DNA from: Betaproteobacteria bacterium | GTDB taxonomy: Bacteria > Pseudomonadota > Gammaproteobacteria > Burkholderiales > Burkholderiaceae_C | Length of the DNA: 48,936 bases | NCBI GenBank assembly: GCA_947448675.1 | Contig: CANFOR010000001.1 | Span: 1-48,936 of the forward strand | Direction of reading: 5' to 3' | In this document: positions 17,714 through 25,930 of the stretch, piece by piece | Layout: each line of letters begins with the position of its first letter | Position numbering within the stretch: position 1 is the stretch's first letter | Made by a program: the position numbers and the translations under genes | Notes under the pieces: generated by a model | The model's database searches: none | The model's input: only the letters and a program-made list of their open reading frames with translations | Told to the model about the DNA's origin: nothing

Positions 17714-18673
17714 ATGATTGAAACCTGGCTCCAGCCTCTGCCCCACGGCATCACGCTCAGCTGCCACGCAGCCGGTGCGCGGGGTCGCCCGGTGCTGCTG
17801 TTTTTGCACGGCTTCCCCGAGGCCGCTTTTGTCTGGGACTTGCTGCTCGAACACTTTGCCAAGCCCGAACACGGCGGCTACCGCTGCGTGGCGCCCAATT
17901 TGCGCGGTTTTGAGCAGTCCAGCACGCCGACAGAGGTGGCCCAGTATCGGCCCAAATTTTTGGTGCAAGACATTGCCGCGCTCATCGCCATCGAGTCACC
18001 CGGCCAGCCGCTGGCCTGCTTGGTGGCGCACGACTGGGGCGGCGCGGTGGCCTGGAACCTGGCCAACCAAATGCCGCAATTGCTGCAGCGCCTGGCTATC
18101 ATCAACTCGCCCCACCCCGGCACCTTTTTGCGCGAGCTGCAAACCAGCCCGCAGCAACAAGCGGCCAGTGCCTACATGAACTTTTTGATCCGGCCCGACG
18201 CTGAAGCGCTGCTGGCGCAAGACGACTTTCGCCGCCTGTTTGAGTTCTTTACCAACATGGGTGCCAGCAGCGACGGCCAAGGGGGCTACGGCTGGCTCAC
18301 CGAGGCCGTCAAGGCGCAGTACCGCGCGGTGTGGCGCGGCCCCCCAAACGGCACAGCAGGTTCAGCCCCCGGTGCGGGTTTGACGGGCGGCTGCAACTAC
18401 TACCGCGCCTCGCCCCTGCGCCCCCCGCGCGCGGGCGACCCAGCTGCTGCTGTGTGCCTGCCACGCGAGATGCTCACGGTAGACCTGCCGACCTTGGTGC
18501 TCTGGGCGATGGACGACATCGCCCTGCCACCTGCGCTGATCGACGGGCTCGACGCCTATATTGCCAAGCTCGAATTGCACCGCATTGCGGGCGCAAGCCA
18601 CTGGGTGGTGCATGAGCAGCCGCAGCTCGTCATTCATTATTTGGCGCAGTTTTTAGCCAAGCTACCAAATTAA
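17714..18673 (+). CDS. Alpha/beta hydrolase of the epoxide hydrolase / haloalkane dehalogenase type
   Basis: 319-residue cytoplasmic hydrolase. The oxyanion motif HGFPE is at 32-36. The nucleophile is Asp107 in HDWGG, which places it in the epoxide hydrolase/dehalogenase branch rather than the serine esterases. An acidic residue in WAMDD (about 265) and a His in GASHWVVHEQP complete the triad. A cap-domain insert (about 205-245) is Gly/Pro-rich and looks variable. The substrate cannot be told. Its last codons (AAG CTA CCA AAT TAA) lie in hairpin 1 of repeat copy C. Confidence 0.85.
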   Translation: MIETWLQPLPHGITLSCHAAGARGRPVLLFLHGFPEAAFVWDLLLEHFAKPEHGGYRCVAPNLRGFEQSSTPTEVAQYRPKFLVQDIAALIAIESPGQPLACLVAHDWGGAVAWNLANQMPQLLQRLAIINSPHPGTFLRELQTSPQQQAASAYMNFLIRPDAEALLAQDDFRRLFEFFTNMGASSDGQGGYGWLTEAVKAQYRAVWRGPPNGTAGSAPGAGLTGGCNYYRASPLRPPRAGDPAAAVCLPREMLTVDLPTLVLWAMDDIALPPALIDGLDAYIAKLELHRIAGASHWVVHEQPQLVIHYLAQFLAKLPN

Positions 18674-18715
18674 TAGCTGTCTACGCACTACTGGTGCGCC
18701 TTGCAGGTGTTTTCA
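18659..18715 (+). repeat. Dispersed two-hairpin repeat, copy C (convergent hydrolase/lpxL ends)
   Basis: Hairpin 1 AGCTA/TAGCT (18660-18678), spacer GTCTA, hairpin 2 CGCAC/GTGCG with a five-base loop (18684-18698), tail CCTTGCAGGTGTTTTCA. It matches copy E closely over AATAGCTGT.TACGCA and GCGCCTTGCAG..GTTTTCA. The hydrolase TAA (18671-18673) is in hairpin 1, and the TGA of the opposing acyltransferase (18713-18715) is the complement of the final TCA. Confidence 0.8.
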
Positions 18716-19621
18716 GTACACGCTAGGCGCACCCGCAGGCCGCGTTTTAAAGCGCTTGTGTACCCAGTAGTACTGGGCTGGCATGGTGGCGATGTAGCTT
18801 TGCAGCTCGCGGTTCATGCGGGCGGTGTCGGCCTCAATAGCGGCTGGCGTGTCACCGCTGGGGAATCTCTCCCAAGCGGGTAGCACGTCCACTTGGTAGC
18901 CGCTGCGCGTCATGCGCGTGACCACCGGCAGCACCAGCGCGCCGCTCATGCGGGCAAAGCGCGCGACCGAGGGCACGGTGGCCGTGGGCAGGCCGTAGAA
19001 GGGCACGAAGATCGAATCCTCGGGGCCAAAGTCCATGTCGGGCAACAGGTAGAGGGCTTGGCCGTTTTTCAGGCCACGCAGCACCGGGCGCACGCCGTCG
19101 ATGCGGCCATACAGCTGGGGCGCGCCAAAGCGCTGGCGGCCCGCGTAGATCCACGCGTCGATCACCTTGTTGGCTTGGTCGGTGTAGATCGAGCACAGGG
19201 TGCGCTCTTGCAGCATGCTGAGCGCTGTGCCGCCCGCGTCGAGGCCCATAAAATGCGGCGCAAACAGCACCACAGGCTGCGCGGTTTGCAAAGCCTCTGC
19301 GCCACGCAACTGCAAGCGCCGCGCCACCTGGGCCGCGCTGCCATGCCAGAGCCAACTGCGGTCGAGCCAAGCCTGCGCAAAATAAACAAAGCATTGCTGC
19401 GCCAAGGCCCGCCGTTGCTGTGTGGGCAGCTCTGGAAAGCATAGCAACAAGTTGGTGTGTACGACCTTGCGGCGCGGCGCCACCAGGGCGTATAAAACCC
19501 AGCCCAAAGCCCAGCCCAGGCCGCGCACCAGGGGCAGGGGCAGGGGGCTGAGCAGGCGCATAAAAGCCACGCCGAGCTGGCTGCCTAGCCTACCTAGTGC
19601 GTGGGGCAAGGCTTGGGGCAT
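18713..19621 (-). CDS. Lipid A acyltransferase family protein (LpxL/HtrB-like), HX4D variant
   Basis: Inner-membrane lysophospholipid-type acyltransferase expected to add a secondary acyl chain to lipid A precursors. 302 residues. An N-terminal hydrophobic segment (about 17-48) is followed by the catalytic HX4D motif HFMGLD (His123, Asp128), RIDGVRPVLRGL, LLPDMDFGPED and the C-terminal YYWVHKRFKTRP typical of the family. It lies 58 bases after a second family member in the same direction, with an AGGAG site before the ATG. Which acyl position or chain length it uses is not readable. Confidence 0.9.
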   Translation of the reverse strand: MPQALPHALGRLGSQLGVAFMRLLSPLPLPLVRGLGWALGWVLYALVAPRRKVVHTNLLLCFPELPTQQRRALAQQCFVYFAQAWLDRSWLWHGSAAQVARRLQLRGAEALQTAQPVVLFAPHFMGLDAGGTALSMLQERTLCSIYTDQANKVIDAWIYAGRQRFGAPQLYGRIDGVRPVLRGLKNGQALYLLPDMDFGPEDSIFVPFYGLPTATVPSVARFARMSGALVLPVVTRMTRSGYQVDVLPAWERFPSGDTPAAIEADTARMNRELQSYIATMPAQYYWVHKRFKTRPAGAPSVY

Positions 19622-19679
19622 AGAGGCTCCTGGGAAGGGTGCGGGGGTCGGGGCAAAGGTCTGGGCATGGGTTTGCGTA

Positions 19680-20567
19680 TCAAGGCTCCTGGCGCGGAGG
19701 TTTGTAGCGGTTGTAAGTCCACAGGTACTGGCCGGGGCAGCGCAAAATCGTTCGCTCCAGCGCTGCGTTCATGGCGCGGGCGCTGTCTTCGGGCGGGCTG
19801 CTCGGCGAACACAAGAGCTGCTGCTCGGCAGCGCCCAGCGCTTCAAAATGCATAGCAAAGCGGCCCGCAGGCAAGCGCTCGCACCAGCACAAAAGCACCG
19901 CCGCGCCGGTTTGCTGGGCCAGGCGCGGCAGCAAGGTCATGGTGTAGGCGGGTTGGCCAAAAAACGGGGCCCACACGCCCTGGCCTTGCGGCGGCACTTG
20001 GTCGGGCAAGATGGCGGTGTAGCCACCGGCGCGCAGGGCTTTGAGCAAGCTGCGCACGCCCATGACGTTGGTGGGCACGGTTTGCATGCCGGGGCGCTGG
20101 CGCGAGCGCTCCACCAAGGGCTGTAGCCAGGGCTTGCGCGGCGGGCGGTACAGGGCCAGTAAGGGGCCATGCAGCGAACGGGCTTGCCCAGCAGCGGGCG
20201 TGCCGTATTGCTCGGCCAGGCATTGGCCAATCATCTCCCAGCAGCCCAGGTGGGGCAGGGCCAAGATCACGCCTTTTTGCGCGGCCAGGGCTGCGTCGAA
20301 CAGGTCTTGGCCCCGCCATTGCACACGGCCCAACACACCCACGCTGCGCGCGCGCAGCCACAGCCACGGCAACTCAGCCAGCATGCGGCCACTGGCGGCT
20401 ATGGCGGCACGGGCCTGCGGCATGGGCACGCCCGCCTGCGCCACATGGCTAGCAAAGCGCTGGCGCAGCCGAGGGGAGAGCCCCCACATCAGCCAGCCCA
20501 TGGCCGCGCCCAAGGCTTGCAAGCAGCGCAAAGGCAGGTAGGACAGCAGGCGAAACAAAATTTGCAT
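19680..20567 (-). CDS. Lipid A acyltransferase family protein (LpxL/HtrB-like), HX4E variant
   Basis: 295 residues of the same family as the gene behind it. Catalytic motif HX4E is HLGCWE (His106, Glu111), followed by the conserved GVRSLLKALRAGG and LPDQVPPQGQG regions and the C-terminal QYLWTYNRYKPP. Acidic residue choice (Glu here, Asp in the partner) and low identity between the two suggest different acyl acceptors rather than a recent duplication. It is divergent from metK; the metK plus two-acyltransferase layout is familiar from Burkholderiales. Confidence 0.9.
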   Translation of the reverse strand: MQILFRLLSYLPLRCLQALGAAMGWLMWGLSPRLRQRFASHVAQAGVPMPQARAAIAASGRMLAELPWLWLRARSVGVLGRVQWRGQDLFDAALAAQKGVILALPHLGCWEMIGQCLAEQYGTPAAGQARSLHGPLLALYRPPRKPWLQPLVERSRQRPGMQTVPTNVMGVRSLLKALRAGGYTAILPDQVPPQGQGVWAPFFGQPAYTMTLLPRLAQQTGAAVLLCWCERLPAGRFAMHFEALGAAEQQLLCSPSSPPEDSARAMNAALERTILRCPGQYLWTYNRYKPPRQEP

Positions 20568-20691
20568 GAAGAAAAAATAAGGCCCATAACGGTGCCACCC
20601 GTGCGCAACAACAACGCGAAGGAATGCACAGCCAAGGCAGGCGGCTGAGTATCGCCCATTGGCGCCAAGCTACCCCATCAGCCGATTTAGC

Positions 20692-20816
20692 TACAATGGC
20701 CCCATCGCCGAGTTACTGAACAACTTGCGGGGCGATGTAAAAAAAAGACCGCTAAAGCGTTCGCCAAAGCTCCCGGCAAAGGCAACGCGCCCTTTTAACC
20801 CAACGGAGTTTATGCA
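20692..20816 (+). promoter_or_regulatory. metK leader: -10 box, stable hairpins, possible structured regulator
   Basis: TACAAT at 20692-20697 is a plausible -10. About 6 bases later a hairpin has a perfect 7-bp stem CATCGCC/GGCGATG (20703-20709 / 20731-20737) and an inner AGTT/AACT pairing. An A-run and GCTAAA follow, then a second stem GCGTT-C-GCC / GGC-AACGC (about 20756-20788), then the GGAG ribosome site (20805-20808), eight bases before the metK ATG. The layout could be a SAM-sensing element or plain 5' UTR; I cannot match it confidently to a known riboswitch class. Confidence 0.35.
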
Positions 20817-21998
20817 ATGGCGAACGATTTTCTATTTACCTCTGAGTCTGTTTCTGAAGGCCACCCCGACAAGGTAGCCGACCAAATTTCAGATGCGATC
20901 CTCGACGCGATTTTCAAGCAAGACCCGCGCTCGCGCGTGGCTGCTGAAACCCTGACCAACACCGGCTTGGTCGTGCTGGCCGGTGAGATCACCACCAATG
21001 CGCATGTGGACTACATCCAGGTGGCGCGCGACACCATCAAGCGCATTGGCTACGACAACACCGAATACGGCATCGACTACAAAGGCTGCGCGGTCATGGT
21101 CTGCTACGACAAGCAGAGCAATGACATTGCCCAAGGCGTAGACCACGCCAGTGACGACCACCTGAACATTGGCGCGGGCGACCAAGGCCTGATGTTTGGC
21201 TACGCCTGCAACGAAACCCCCGAGCTGATGCCCGCGCCCATCTACTACGCGCACCGCTTGGTCGAGCGCCAGGCGCAGTTGCGCAAAGACGGCCGCCTGC
21301 CTTTTTTGCGTCCCGATGCCAAAAGCCAAGTGACCATGCGCTACGTCGACGGCAAGCCGCACAGCATCGACACCGTGGTGCTCTCGACCCAGCACGACCC
21401 CAGCCAGAGCGAAACCGCCACCAAGATGAAGGCTTCGTTCAATGAGGCCATCATTGAAGAAATCATCAAACCGGTGCTGCCCAAAGAATGGTTGCAAAAC
21501 ACCCGCTATTTGATTAACCCCACAGGCCGCTTCGTCATCGGCGGCCCCCAGGGTGACTGCGGTTTAACGGGTCGCAAAATCATTGTGGACACCTATGGTG
21601 GTGCCTGCCCGCACGGCGGCGGCGCCTTCAGCGGCAAAGACCCGAGCAAAGTAGACCGCAGCGCCGCGTACGCCGCGCGCTATGTGGCCAAAAACATTGT
21701 GGCCGCAGGCCTGGCCAAGCAGTGCCAGATCCAGGTGGCCTACGCGATTGGCGTGGCCCAGCCCATGAACGTGACCGTCTACACCGAAGGCACCGGCGTC
21801 ATCAGCGACGAGAAAATCGCCGCCCTGGTCACCGCACACTTCGACCTGCGCCCCAAAGGCATCATCCAAATGCTCGACCTGCTGCGCCCGATCTACGAAA
21901 AGACCGCCGCCTACGGCCACTTTGGCCGTGAAGAGCCTGAATTTACGTGGGAGCGGACAGACAAGGCTGCTGCGCTGCGTGCGGCTGCAGGCCTGTAA
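20817..21998 (+). CDS. metK: S-adenosylmethionine synthetase
   Basis: Makes SAM from methionine and ATP, cytoplasmic tetramer. 393 residues, standard length. Motifs: GHPDKVADQISDAILD near the N-terminus, GAGDQGLMFGYA (about 120-131), and the phosphate loop GGGAFSGKDPSKVDRSAAY (about 262-280). The start is chosen by family N-terminus (MANDFLFTSESVSEGHPDK) and by GGAG eight bases upstream; an out-of-frame ATG lies five bases earlier. It ends in a strong terminator. Confidence 0.98.
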   Translation: MANDFLFTSESVSEGHPDKVADQISDAILDAIFKQDPRSRVAAETLTNTGLVVLAGEITTNAHVDYIQVARDTIKRIGYDNTEYGIDYKGCAVMVCYDKQSNDIAQGVDHASDDHLNIGAGDQGLMFGYACNETPELMPAPIYYAHRLVERQAQLRKDGRLPFLRPDAKSQVTMRYVDGKPHSIDTVVLSTQHDPSQSETATKMKASFNEAIIEEIIKPVLPKEWLQNTRYLINPTGRFVIGGPQGDCGLTGRKIIVDTYGGACPHGGGAFSGKDPSKVDRSAAYAARYVAKNIVAAGLAKQCQIQVAYAIGVAQPMNVTVYTEGTGVISDEKIAALVTAHFDLRPKGIIQMLDLLRPIYEKTAAYGHFGREEPEFTWERTDKAAALRAAAGL

Positions 21999-22030
21999 AA
22001 AGACACTACGCCCTTGCGGGCAGTGACGCA

Positions 22031-22060
22031 AAAAGAGGAGCCCAGTGCTCCTCTTTTTTT
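22031..22060 (+). terminator. Rho-independent terminator of metK
   Basis: An 11-bp perfect stem AAAAGAGGAGC/GCTCCTCTTTT with loop CCAGT, ending in a run of seven T, about 35 bases after the metK stop. It separates metK from the following ABC operon. Confidence 0.92.
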
Positions 22061-22154
22061 ATGCTGCGATCCTTACAGATCATCAGCAGCGCAAACCCGC
22101 GCCAAGGGTAATCACGCATAGCCCCAGGCCCTTTTGGGTTTGAAAATACGTTTC

Positions 22155-22172
22155 GTGTACCAAACGGTACAC
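22155..22172 (+). promoter_or_regulatory. Perfect 18-bp palindrome, candidate TetR operator
   Basis: GTGTACC-AAAC-GGTACAC, arms of seven bases around a four-base centre, 50 bases before the first gene of the ABC-importer operon. Size, symmetry and the ACC/GGT core fit TetR-family operators. The operon itself encodes a TetR protein (28440-29078), so autoregulation is the simplest inference. TTGAAA at 22140-22145 could be a -35, but no good -10 is evident. Confidence 0.6.
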
Positions 22173-22222
22173 ACCTTTCCAAGCCACCACTTCCAACCCT
22201 CCACTGCCACGACAAGGTCTGC

Positions 22223-23164
22223 GTGCTCAAGGTTTTATTGCATCGGCTGTTGATCTCCGTTCCATTGGTGTTTGCGGTCACGTTTTTGACCTTTTTCCTC
22301 AACAGTTTGGCGCCGGGCGATTTGGCACAAACCATGTTGGGGGCCGATGGCACGCGCGAGCAATACATCGCCTTGCGTGCCGATCTGGGCCTGGACAAGC
22401 CCTTGGTTCAGCAATACGGCAACTGGTTGCTGCACGCCGCGCAGTGCGACTTGGGCGTGTCTTTCTTCACCCAAGAAAAGGTGGTGACCCTGCTGAACAA
22501 CCGCATGGGCGTGACCCTTTCTATCATGCTGGGTGTACTGGTGGTGGCCGTCAGCCTGGGCCTTCTGCTGGGCGTGGTGAGCGCGCTGCGCGGCGGCTGG
22601 CTCGGGCGGGCGGTAGACGCCTTCTCTTTGCTGGGCATGGTCTTCCCCTCGTTCTTTGTGGCCCTGCTCTTGATTTTGGTGTTTGCGGTCACCCTGCGCT
22701 GGTTGCCTGCCACGGGCTACACCATGTTCAGCGAAAGCCCCCGGGCTTGGGCCCTGGGCTTGGTTTTGCCGGTGATGGCCTCGGCCTTTATTGCCGTGAC
22801 GAATATCGCCAAGCAAACCCGCGACGCCATGAACGACGTGATGGGCCGCGACTTTATTCGCGCCTTGCGCGCCTGCGGAGTGAGCGAGCGCAGCGTGGTC
22901 TGGAAGCACGGCCTGCGCAACGCGGCCCTGCCCGTTGTCACAGTGTTTGGCATCGTCATGGTGACGGTGATCAGCAACACCGTGTTTGTCGAACGCATTT
23001 TTGTGCTGCCCGGCATTGGCAGCTTGGCCAGCACGGCGGTGCAGACCAAAGACATTGCCGTGCTGCAGGGCGCGGCCCTGTACTACACCCTCAGCACGGT
23101 AGTGATTAACTTGCTGGTGGACTTGAGCTACAGCTGGCTCAACCCCAAGCTGCGGTTTGTATGA
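22223..23164 (+). CDS. Peptide/opine/nickel-type ABC importer permease (DppB-like, GTG start)
   Basis: Inner-membrane permease, 313 residues, about six helices. Family signs: N-terminal RLLISVPLVFAVTFLTFFL, the LAPGD motif, GLDKPLVQQYGNWL, and the EAA-like cytoplasmic loop around MGRDFIRALRACGVSERSVVWKHGLRNAALPV (first part near 210). GTG start with a weak AAGG upstream. It is first of a seven-gene operon; its TGA overlaps the next ATG as ATGA. Confidence 0.93.
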   Translation: MLKVLLHRLLISVPLVFAVTFLTFFLNSLAPGDLAQTMLGADGTREQYIALRADLGLDKPLVQQYGNWLLHAAQCDLGVSFFTQEKVVTLLNNRMGVTLSIMLGVLVVAVSLGLLLGVVSALRGGWLGRAVDAFSLLGMVFPSFFVALLLILVFAVTLRWLPATGYTMFSESPRAWALGLVLPVMASAFIAVTNIAKQTRDAMNDVMGRDFIRALRACGVSERSVVWKHGLRNAALPVVTVFGIVMVTVISNTVFVERIFVLPGIGSLASTAVQTKDIAVLQGAALYYTLSTVVINLLVDLSYSWLNPKLRFV

Positions 23165-24966
23165 GCGCTACACAAAACATAGCTGCCAACGCAGCATCCA
23201 CGGCCCTTGCGCCATTTTCGCCCACATTGCGCATGGCTTTTGTGCGAAATGTGCTGAAGCGCCCTCTGGCTTTGTTGGCCTTGGTGTGGATCGTGGCCAT
23301 TGTGTTGGGTGCTGTGTTGGCGGGGCAACTCGCGCCCTTTGACCCACTGGAGCAAGACCTGTTGGCGCTGAAACTATGGCCTTCACCCGAGCATTGGCTT
23401 GGCACCGACGCTTTGGGCCGCGACGTCTGGAGCCGCCTGCTGTTTGGTCTGCGGCCCACGCTGGAGGGCATTGTCGAAGGCGTGCTGGTCTGCGCGCTCT
23501 TGGGTCTGCCCCTGGGCATTACCGCCGGTTATTTTGGTGGCTGGTGGGACAAATGCGTGCTGCAGTACGTGAGCTTGCTGCAGTCGATGCCCGGCATTGT
23601 GGTGATCTTTGCCGTGCTGGCGGTGTTTGGCCAGTCGATGCTGGTGTCGATGGTGACCTTTGGCGTCTTGGGTTCGGCGGGCGTCTCGCGCGTCGTGCGC
23701 AGCGCCACGCTGTCGGTGCGCGAAGAGCTGTACATCGCGGCGGCGCGCATCAGTGGCCTGAGCGACGCGGCGATTTTGCTGCGCCATGTGCTGCCACGCA
23801 TTGCGGGCCCGGTCATCGTGCAATTGTCTTTGTTTGCGGGCATTACCATCATTGTGCAAACTGGGCTTAATTTTTTGAACTTTGGCGTGCCTCCGCCCGC
23901 GCCCAGCTGGGGTGGCATGATCTTTGAAGCCGCTGCCAGCTTGAACGACTTTCCATGGCTGCTGGTGCCCTCGGGCGGCGTGGTGGCCATCAGCATCTTG
24001 GCCTTTGGTTTTTTAGGTGACAGCCTGCGTGACGCCAGCACCGAGTCGTGGACGCGGCCCAGCAAGCGCCAAAGTGCGGCCGTGCGCCAGGCCAGCATGC
24101 CCGCTGACATTCCTGCAGGTGCGCTGTTGTCTTTACGCAATGTGTGCATTGCCACAGGCAGCGGTGCCAGCGAGCGCCTGCTGGTGCAGGGTTTGAACCT
24201 CAACCTGCAAGCGGGCGAAACCCTTGGCATAGTGGGCGAGTCGGGCAGCGGCAAAACCATGGGCATCTTGGCCCTGATGGGCCTCTTGCCACCGGGCACG
24301 CACATCGTCTCGGGCACGGCGGTGATTCGCGGTGAGTTGATCGACCTGTCCAACCTGCCGCGTTTGGCCCAGCTGCGCGGCAAGGTGCTGGGCATGATTT
24401 TTCAAGAGCCCATGGCAGCGCTCGACCCGTGTTTTAGCATCGGCTACCAACTTGCCGAAGTGCTGCGACTGCAAGGCAAGTTCAGCGTGCAAGAGATTCA
24501 GCGCAAAGTCATTGCGTTGCTGGAGCAGGTCAAAATCCCCAACCCGCACGATGTTGCGCAGCGCTACCCGCACCAAATTTCGGGCGGCATGGCGCAACGG
24601 GTGGGCATTGCGCGGGCCCTGGCCTGTGAGCCTGCCATTTTGCTGGCCGACGAGCCCACCACGGCGCTGGATGTGACGGTGCAGTCTGACATCTTGGCCT
24701 TGCTGCGCTCGCTCTGCGCATCACGCCAAATGGCCATGCTGTTTGTCACCCACGACTGGGGCGTGGTAGCCGATATTTGTGACCGCGCCATGGTGCTGCG
24801 CCACGGCCAGGTGCTGGAGTCTGCCAACGTAGTAGACCTGTACCACCGTCCGCAACACCCCTATACCCGGGCTCTGGTAGCGGCCAACCCGCACAACAGC
24901 ACACCGGGGCAGCGCTTGCCCACGGTGGACGATATGCTGCAATCCGCAGCCGCACAGGCCCTATGA
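23161..24966 (+). CDS. Fused ABC permease (DppC-like) and ATP-binding protein (DppD-like)
   Basis: 601 residues joining two normally separate importer subunits. Residues about 25-300 are a DppC-type permease (GTDALGRDVWSRLLFGLR, EAA loop near ARISGLSDAAILLRHVLPRI). A linker follows at about 300-325. Residues about 326-590 are an ATPase with Walker A GESGSGKT (about 359), Q-loop FQEPMAALDP, signature ISGGMAQRVGIARAL and Walker B LLADEPTTALD. The C-terminal HPYTRALVAANP is typical of oligopeptide-type ATPases. Such permease-ATPase fusions are known in this family. The stop overlaps the next start as ATGA. Confidence 0.93.
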   Translation: MSATQNIAANAASTALAPFSPTLRMAFVRNVLKRPLALLALVWIVAIVLGAVLAGQLAPFDPLEQDLLALKLWPSPEHWLGTDALGRDVWSRLLFGLRPTLEGIVEGVLVCALLGLPLGITAGYFGGWWDKCVLQYVSLLQSMPGIVVIFAVLAVFGQSMLVSMVTFGVLGSAGVSRVVRSATLSVREELYIAAARISGLSDAAILLRHVLPRIAGPVIVQLSLFAGITIIVQTGLNFLNFGVPPPAPSWGGMIFEAAASLNDFPWLLVPSGGVVAISILAFGFLGDSLRDASTESWTRPSKRQSAAVRQASMPADIPAGALLSLRNVCIATGSGASERLLVQGLNLNLQAGETLGIVGESGSGKTMGILALMGLLPPGTHIVSGTAVIRGELIDLSNLPRLAQLRGKVLGMIFQEPMAALDPCFSIGYQLAEVLRLQGKFSVQEIQRKVIALLEQVKIPNPHDVAQRYPHQISGGMAQRVGIARALACEPAILLADEPTTALDVTVQSDILALLRSLCASRQMAMLFVTHDWGVVADICDRAMVLRHGQVLESANVVDLYHRPQHPYTRALVAANPHNSTPGQRLPTVDDMLQSAAAQAL

Positions 24967-25835
24967 GCACGCAATGGAGCACGCAATGGAGCGCTCCATT
25001 GCGCACCCCACTGCTGCAAGTACACGACCTGCATGTGCGCTACCCTCTGGCGCGGGGCAAAAGCTTCCATGCACTCCAAGGGGTGAGCCTTTGCATCCAC
25101 CCGGGCGAAACCCTGGGTTTGGTGGGCGAATCGGGTTCGGGCAAATCTACCTTGGGCAAAGTCATCTTGGGTTTGCAGCAAGCCAGCAGTGGCTCGGTGC
25201 ATTTTGACGGCCAAGACATCACCCACACCAGCCGCAGCCAACGCCGCGCCCTGGCCCGCGACCTGCAAGTGATTTTTCAAGACCCCTATGGTTCGCTCAA
25301 CCCAGCCCGTTTGATTGGCGACACCTTGGCCGAGCCCTTGCTGCAAGACAAAACCCTGGGCCGCAGCGAAGTGCAAGCGCGCATTGCCGGTGTGCTGGCC
25401 CGCGTCGGCATGCCGCCCGACACGGCCGCCCGCTACCCCGGGCAGTTCTCGGGCGGGCAACGCCAACGCATTGCCATTGCCCGCGCGGTCATCGGCAAGC
25501 CCCGTTTGGTGGTCTGCGACGAGCCCGTGAGCGCACTCGATTTGTCGGTGCAGGCCCAGGTGCTCAACCTTCTGTCTGAATTGCAGCAGAGCATGGGCTT
25601 GGCTTTGCTGTTTATCTCGCACGACCTCACGGTTGTGCGCCATGTGTCGCACCGCACCATGGTGCTATACCAAGGCGCCATCGTCGAGCAAGGCAGCGCC
25701 CAACAAATCCATAGCCATCCGCAGCACCCCTATACCCGCGCCCTGCTTGACGCCGCGCCCGTGCCCGACCCGCTGCTGCAACGCGAACGGCGCGCGCGCC
25801 AGGCCCTGGTACGCGCCAGTAGCGCTGGCCCATGA
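24963..25835 (+). CDS. ABC importer ATP-binding protein (DppF/OppF-like)
   Basis: 290-residue ATPase, the second nucleotide-binding half of the importer. Walker A GESGSGKST (about 57-65), Q-loop FQDPYGSLNP, signature FSGGQRQRIAIARA, Walker B VVCDEPVSALD, H-loop SHDLTVV, then the HPYTRALLDAAP tail. The N-terminal codons contain an odd duplicated STQW-STQW made by a 12-bp tandem repeat that merges into a 22-bp palindrome. A later start is possible, but no other ATG precedes the core fold. Confidence 0.92.
   Translation: MSTQWSTQWSAPLRTPLLQVHDLHVRYPLARGKSFHALQGVSLCIHPGETLGLVGESGSGKSTLGKVILGLQQASSGSVHFDGQDITHTSRSQRRALARDLQVIFQDPYGSLNPARLIGDTLAEPLLQDKTLGRSEVQARIAGVLARVGMPPDTAARYPGQFSGGQRQRIAIARAVIGKPRLVVCDEPVSALDLSVQAQVLNLLSELQQSMGLALLFISHDLTVVRHVSHRTMVLYQGAIVEQGSAQQIHSHPQHPYTRALLDAAPVPDPLLQRERRARQALVRASSAGP
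24965..25003 (+). repeat. 12-bp tandem repeat running into a 22-bp perfect palindrome
   Basis: GAGCACGCAATG occurs twice in tandem (24965-24976, 24977-24988) and a third partial unit begins CGCAATGGAGC, whose perfect inverted copy GCTCCATTGCG ends at 25003. The palindrome 24982-25003 lies within the first 14 codons of the second ATPase gene, where an mRNA hairpin could slow initiation. Confidence 0.7.
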
Positions 25836-25930
25836 GTGACGCATCGACGGCACATCAGCGGCGCAGCCATCCACCCTAGACTCCCTTCGATTTTTATATT
25901 TTTCAGCCCTTCATTTCAACAGGAGACTTT

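Noticed and set aside
17718..18179. Long alternative frames inside GC-rich genes such as the epoxide hydrolase, lpxL and metK regions
   Set aside because: Arg/Pro/Ala-rich composition and complete overlap with clear genes mark them as shadows.
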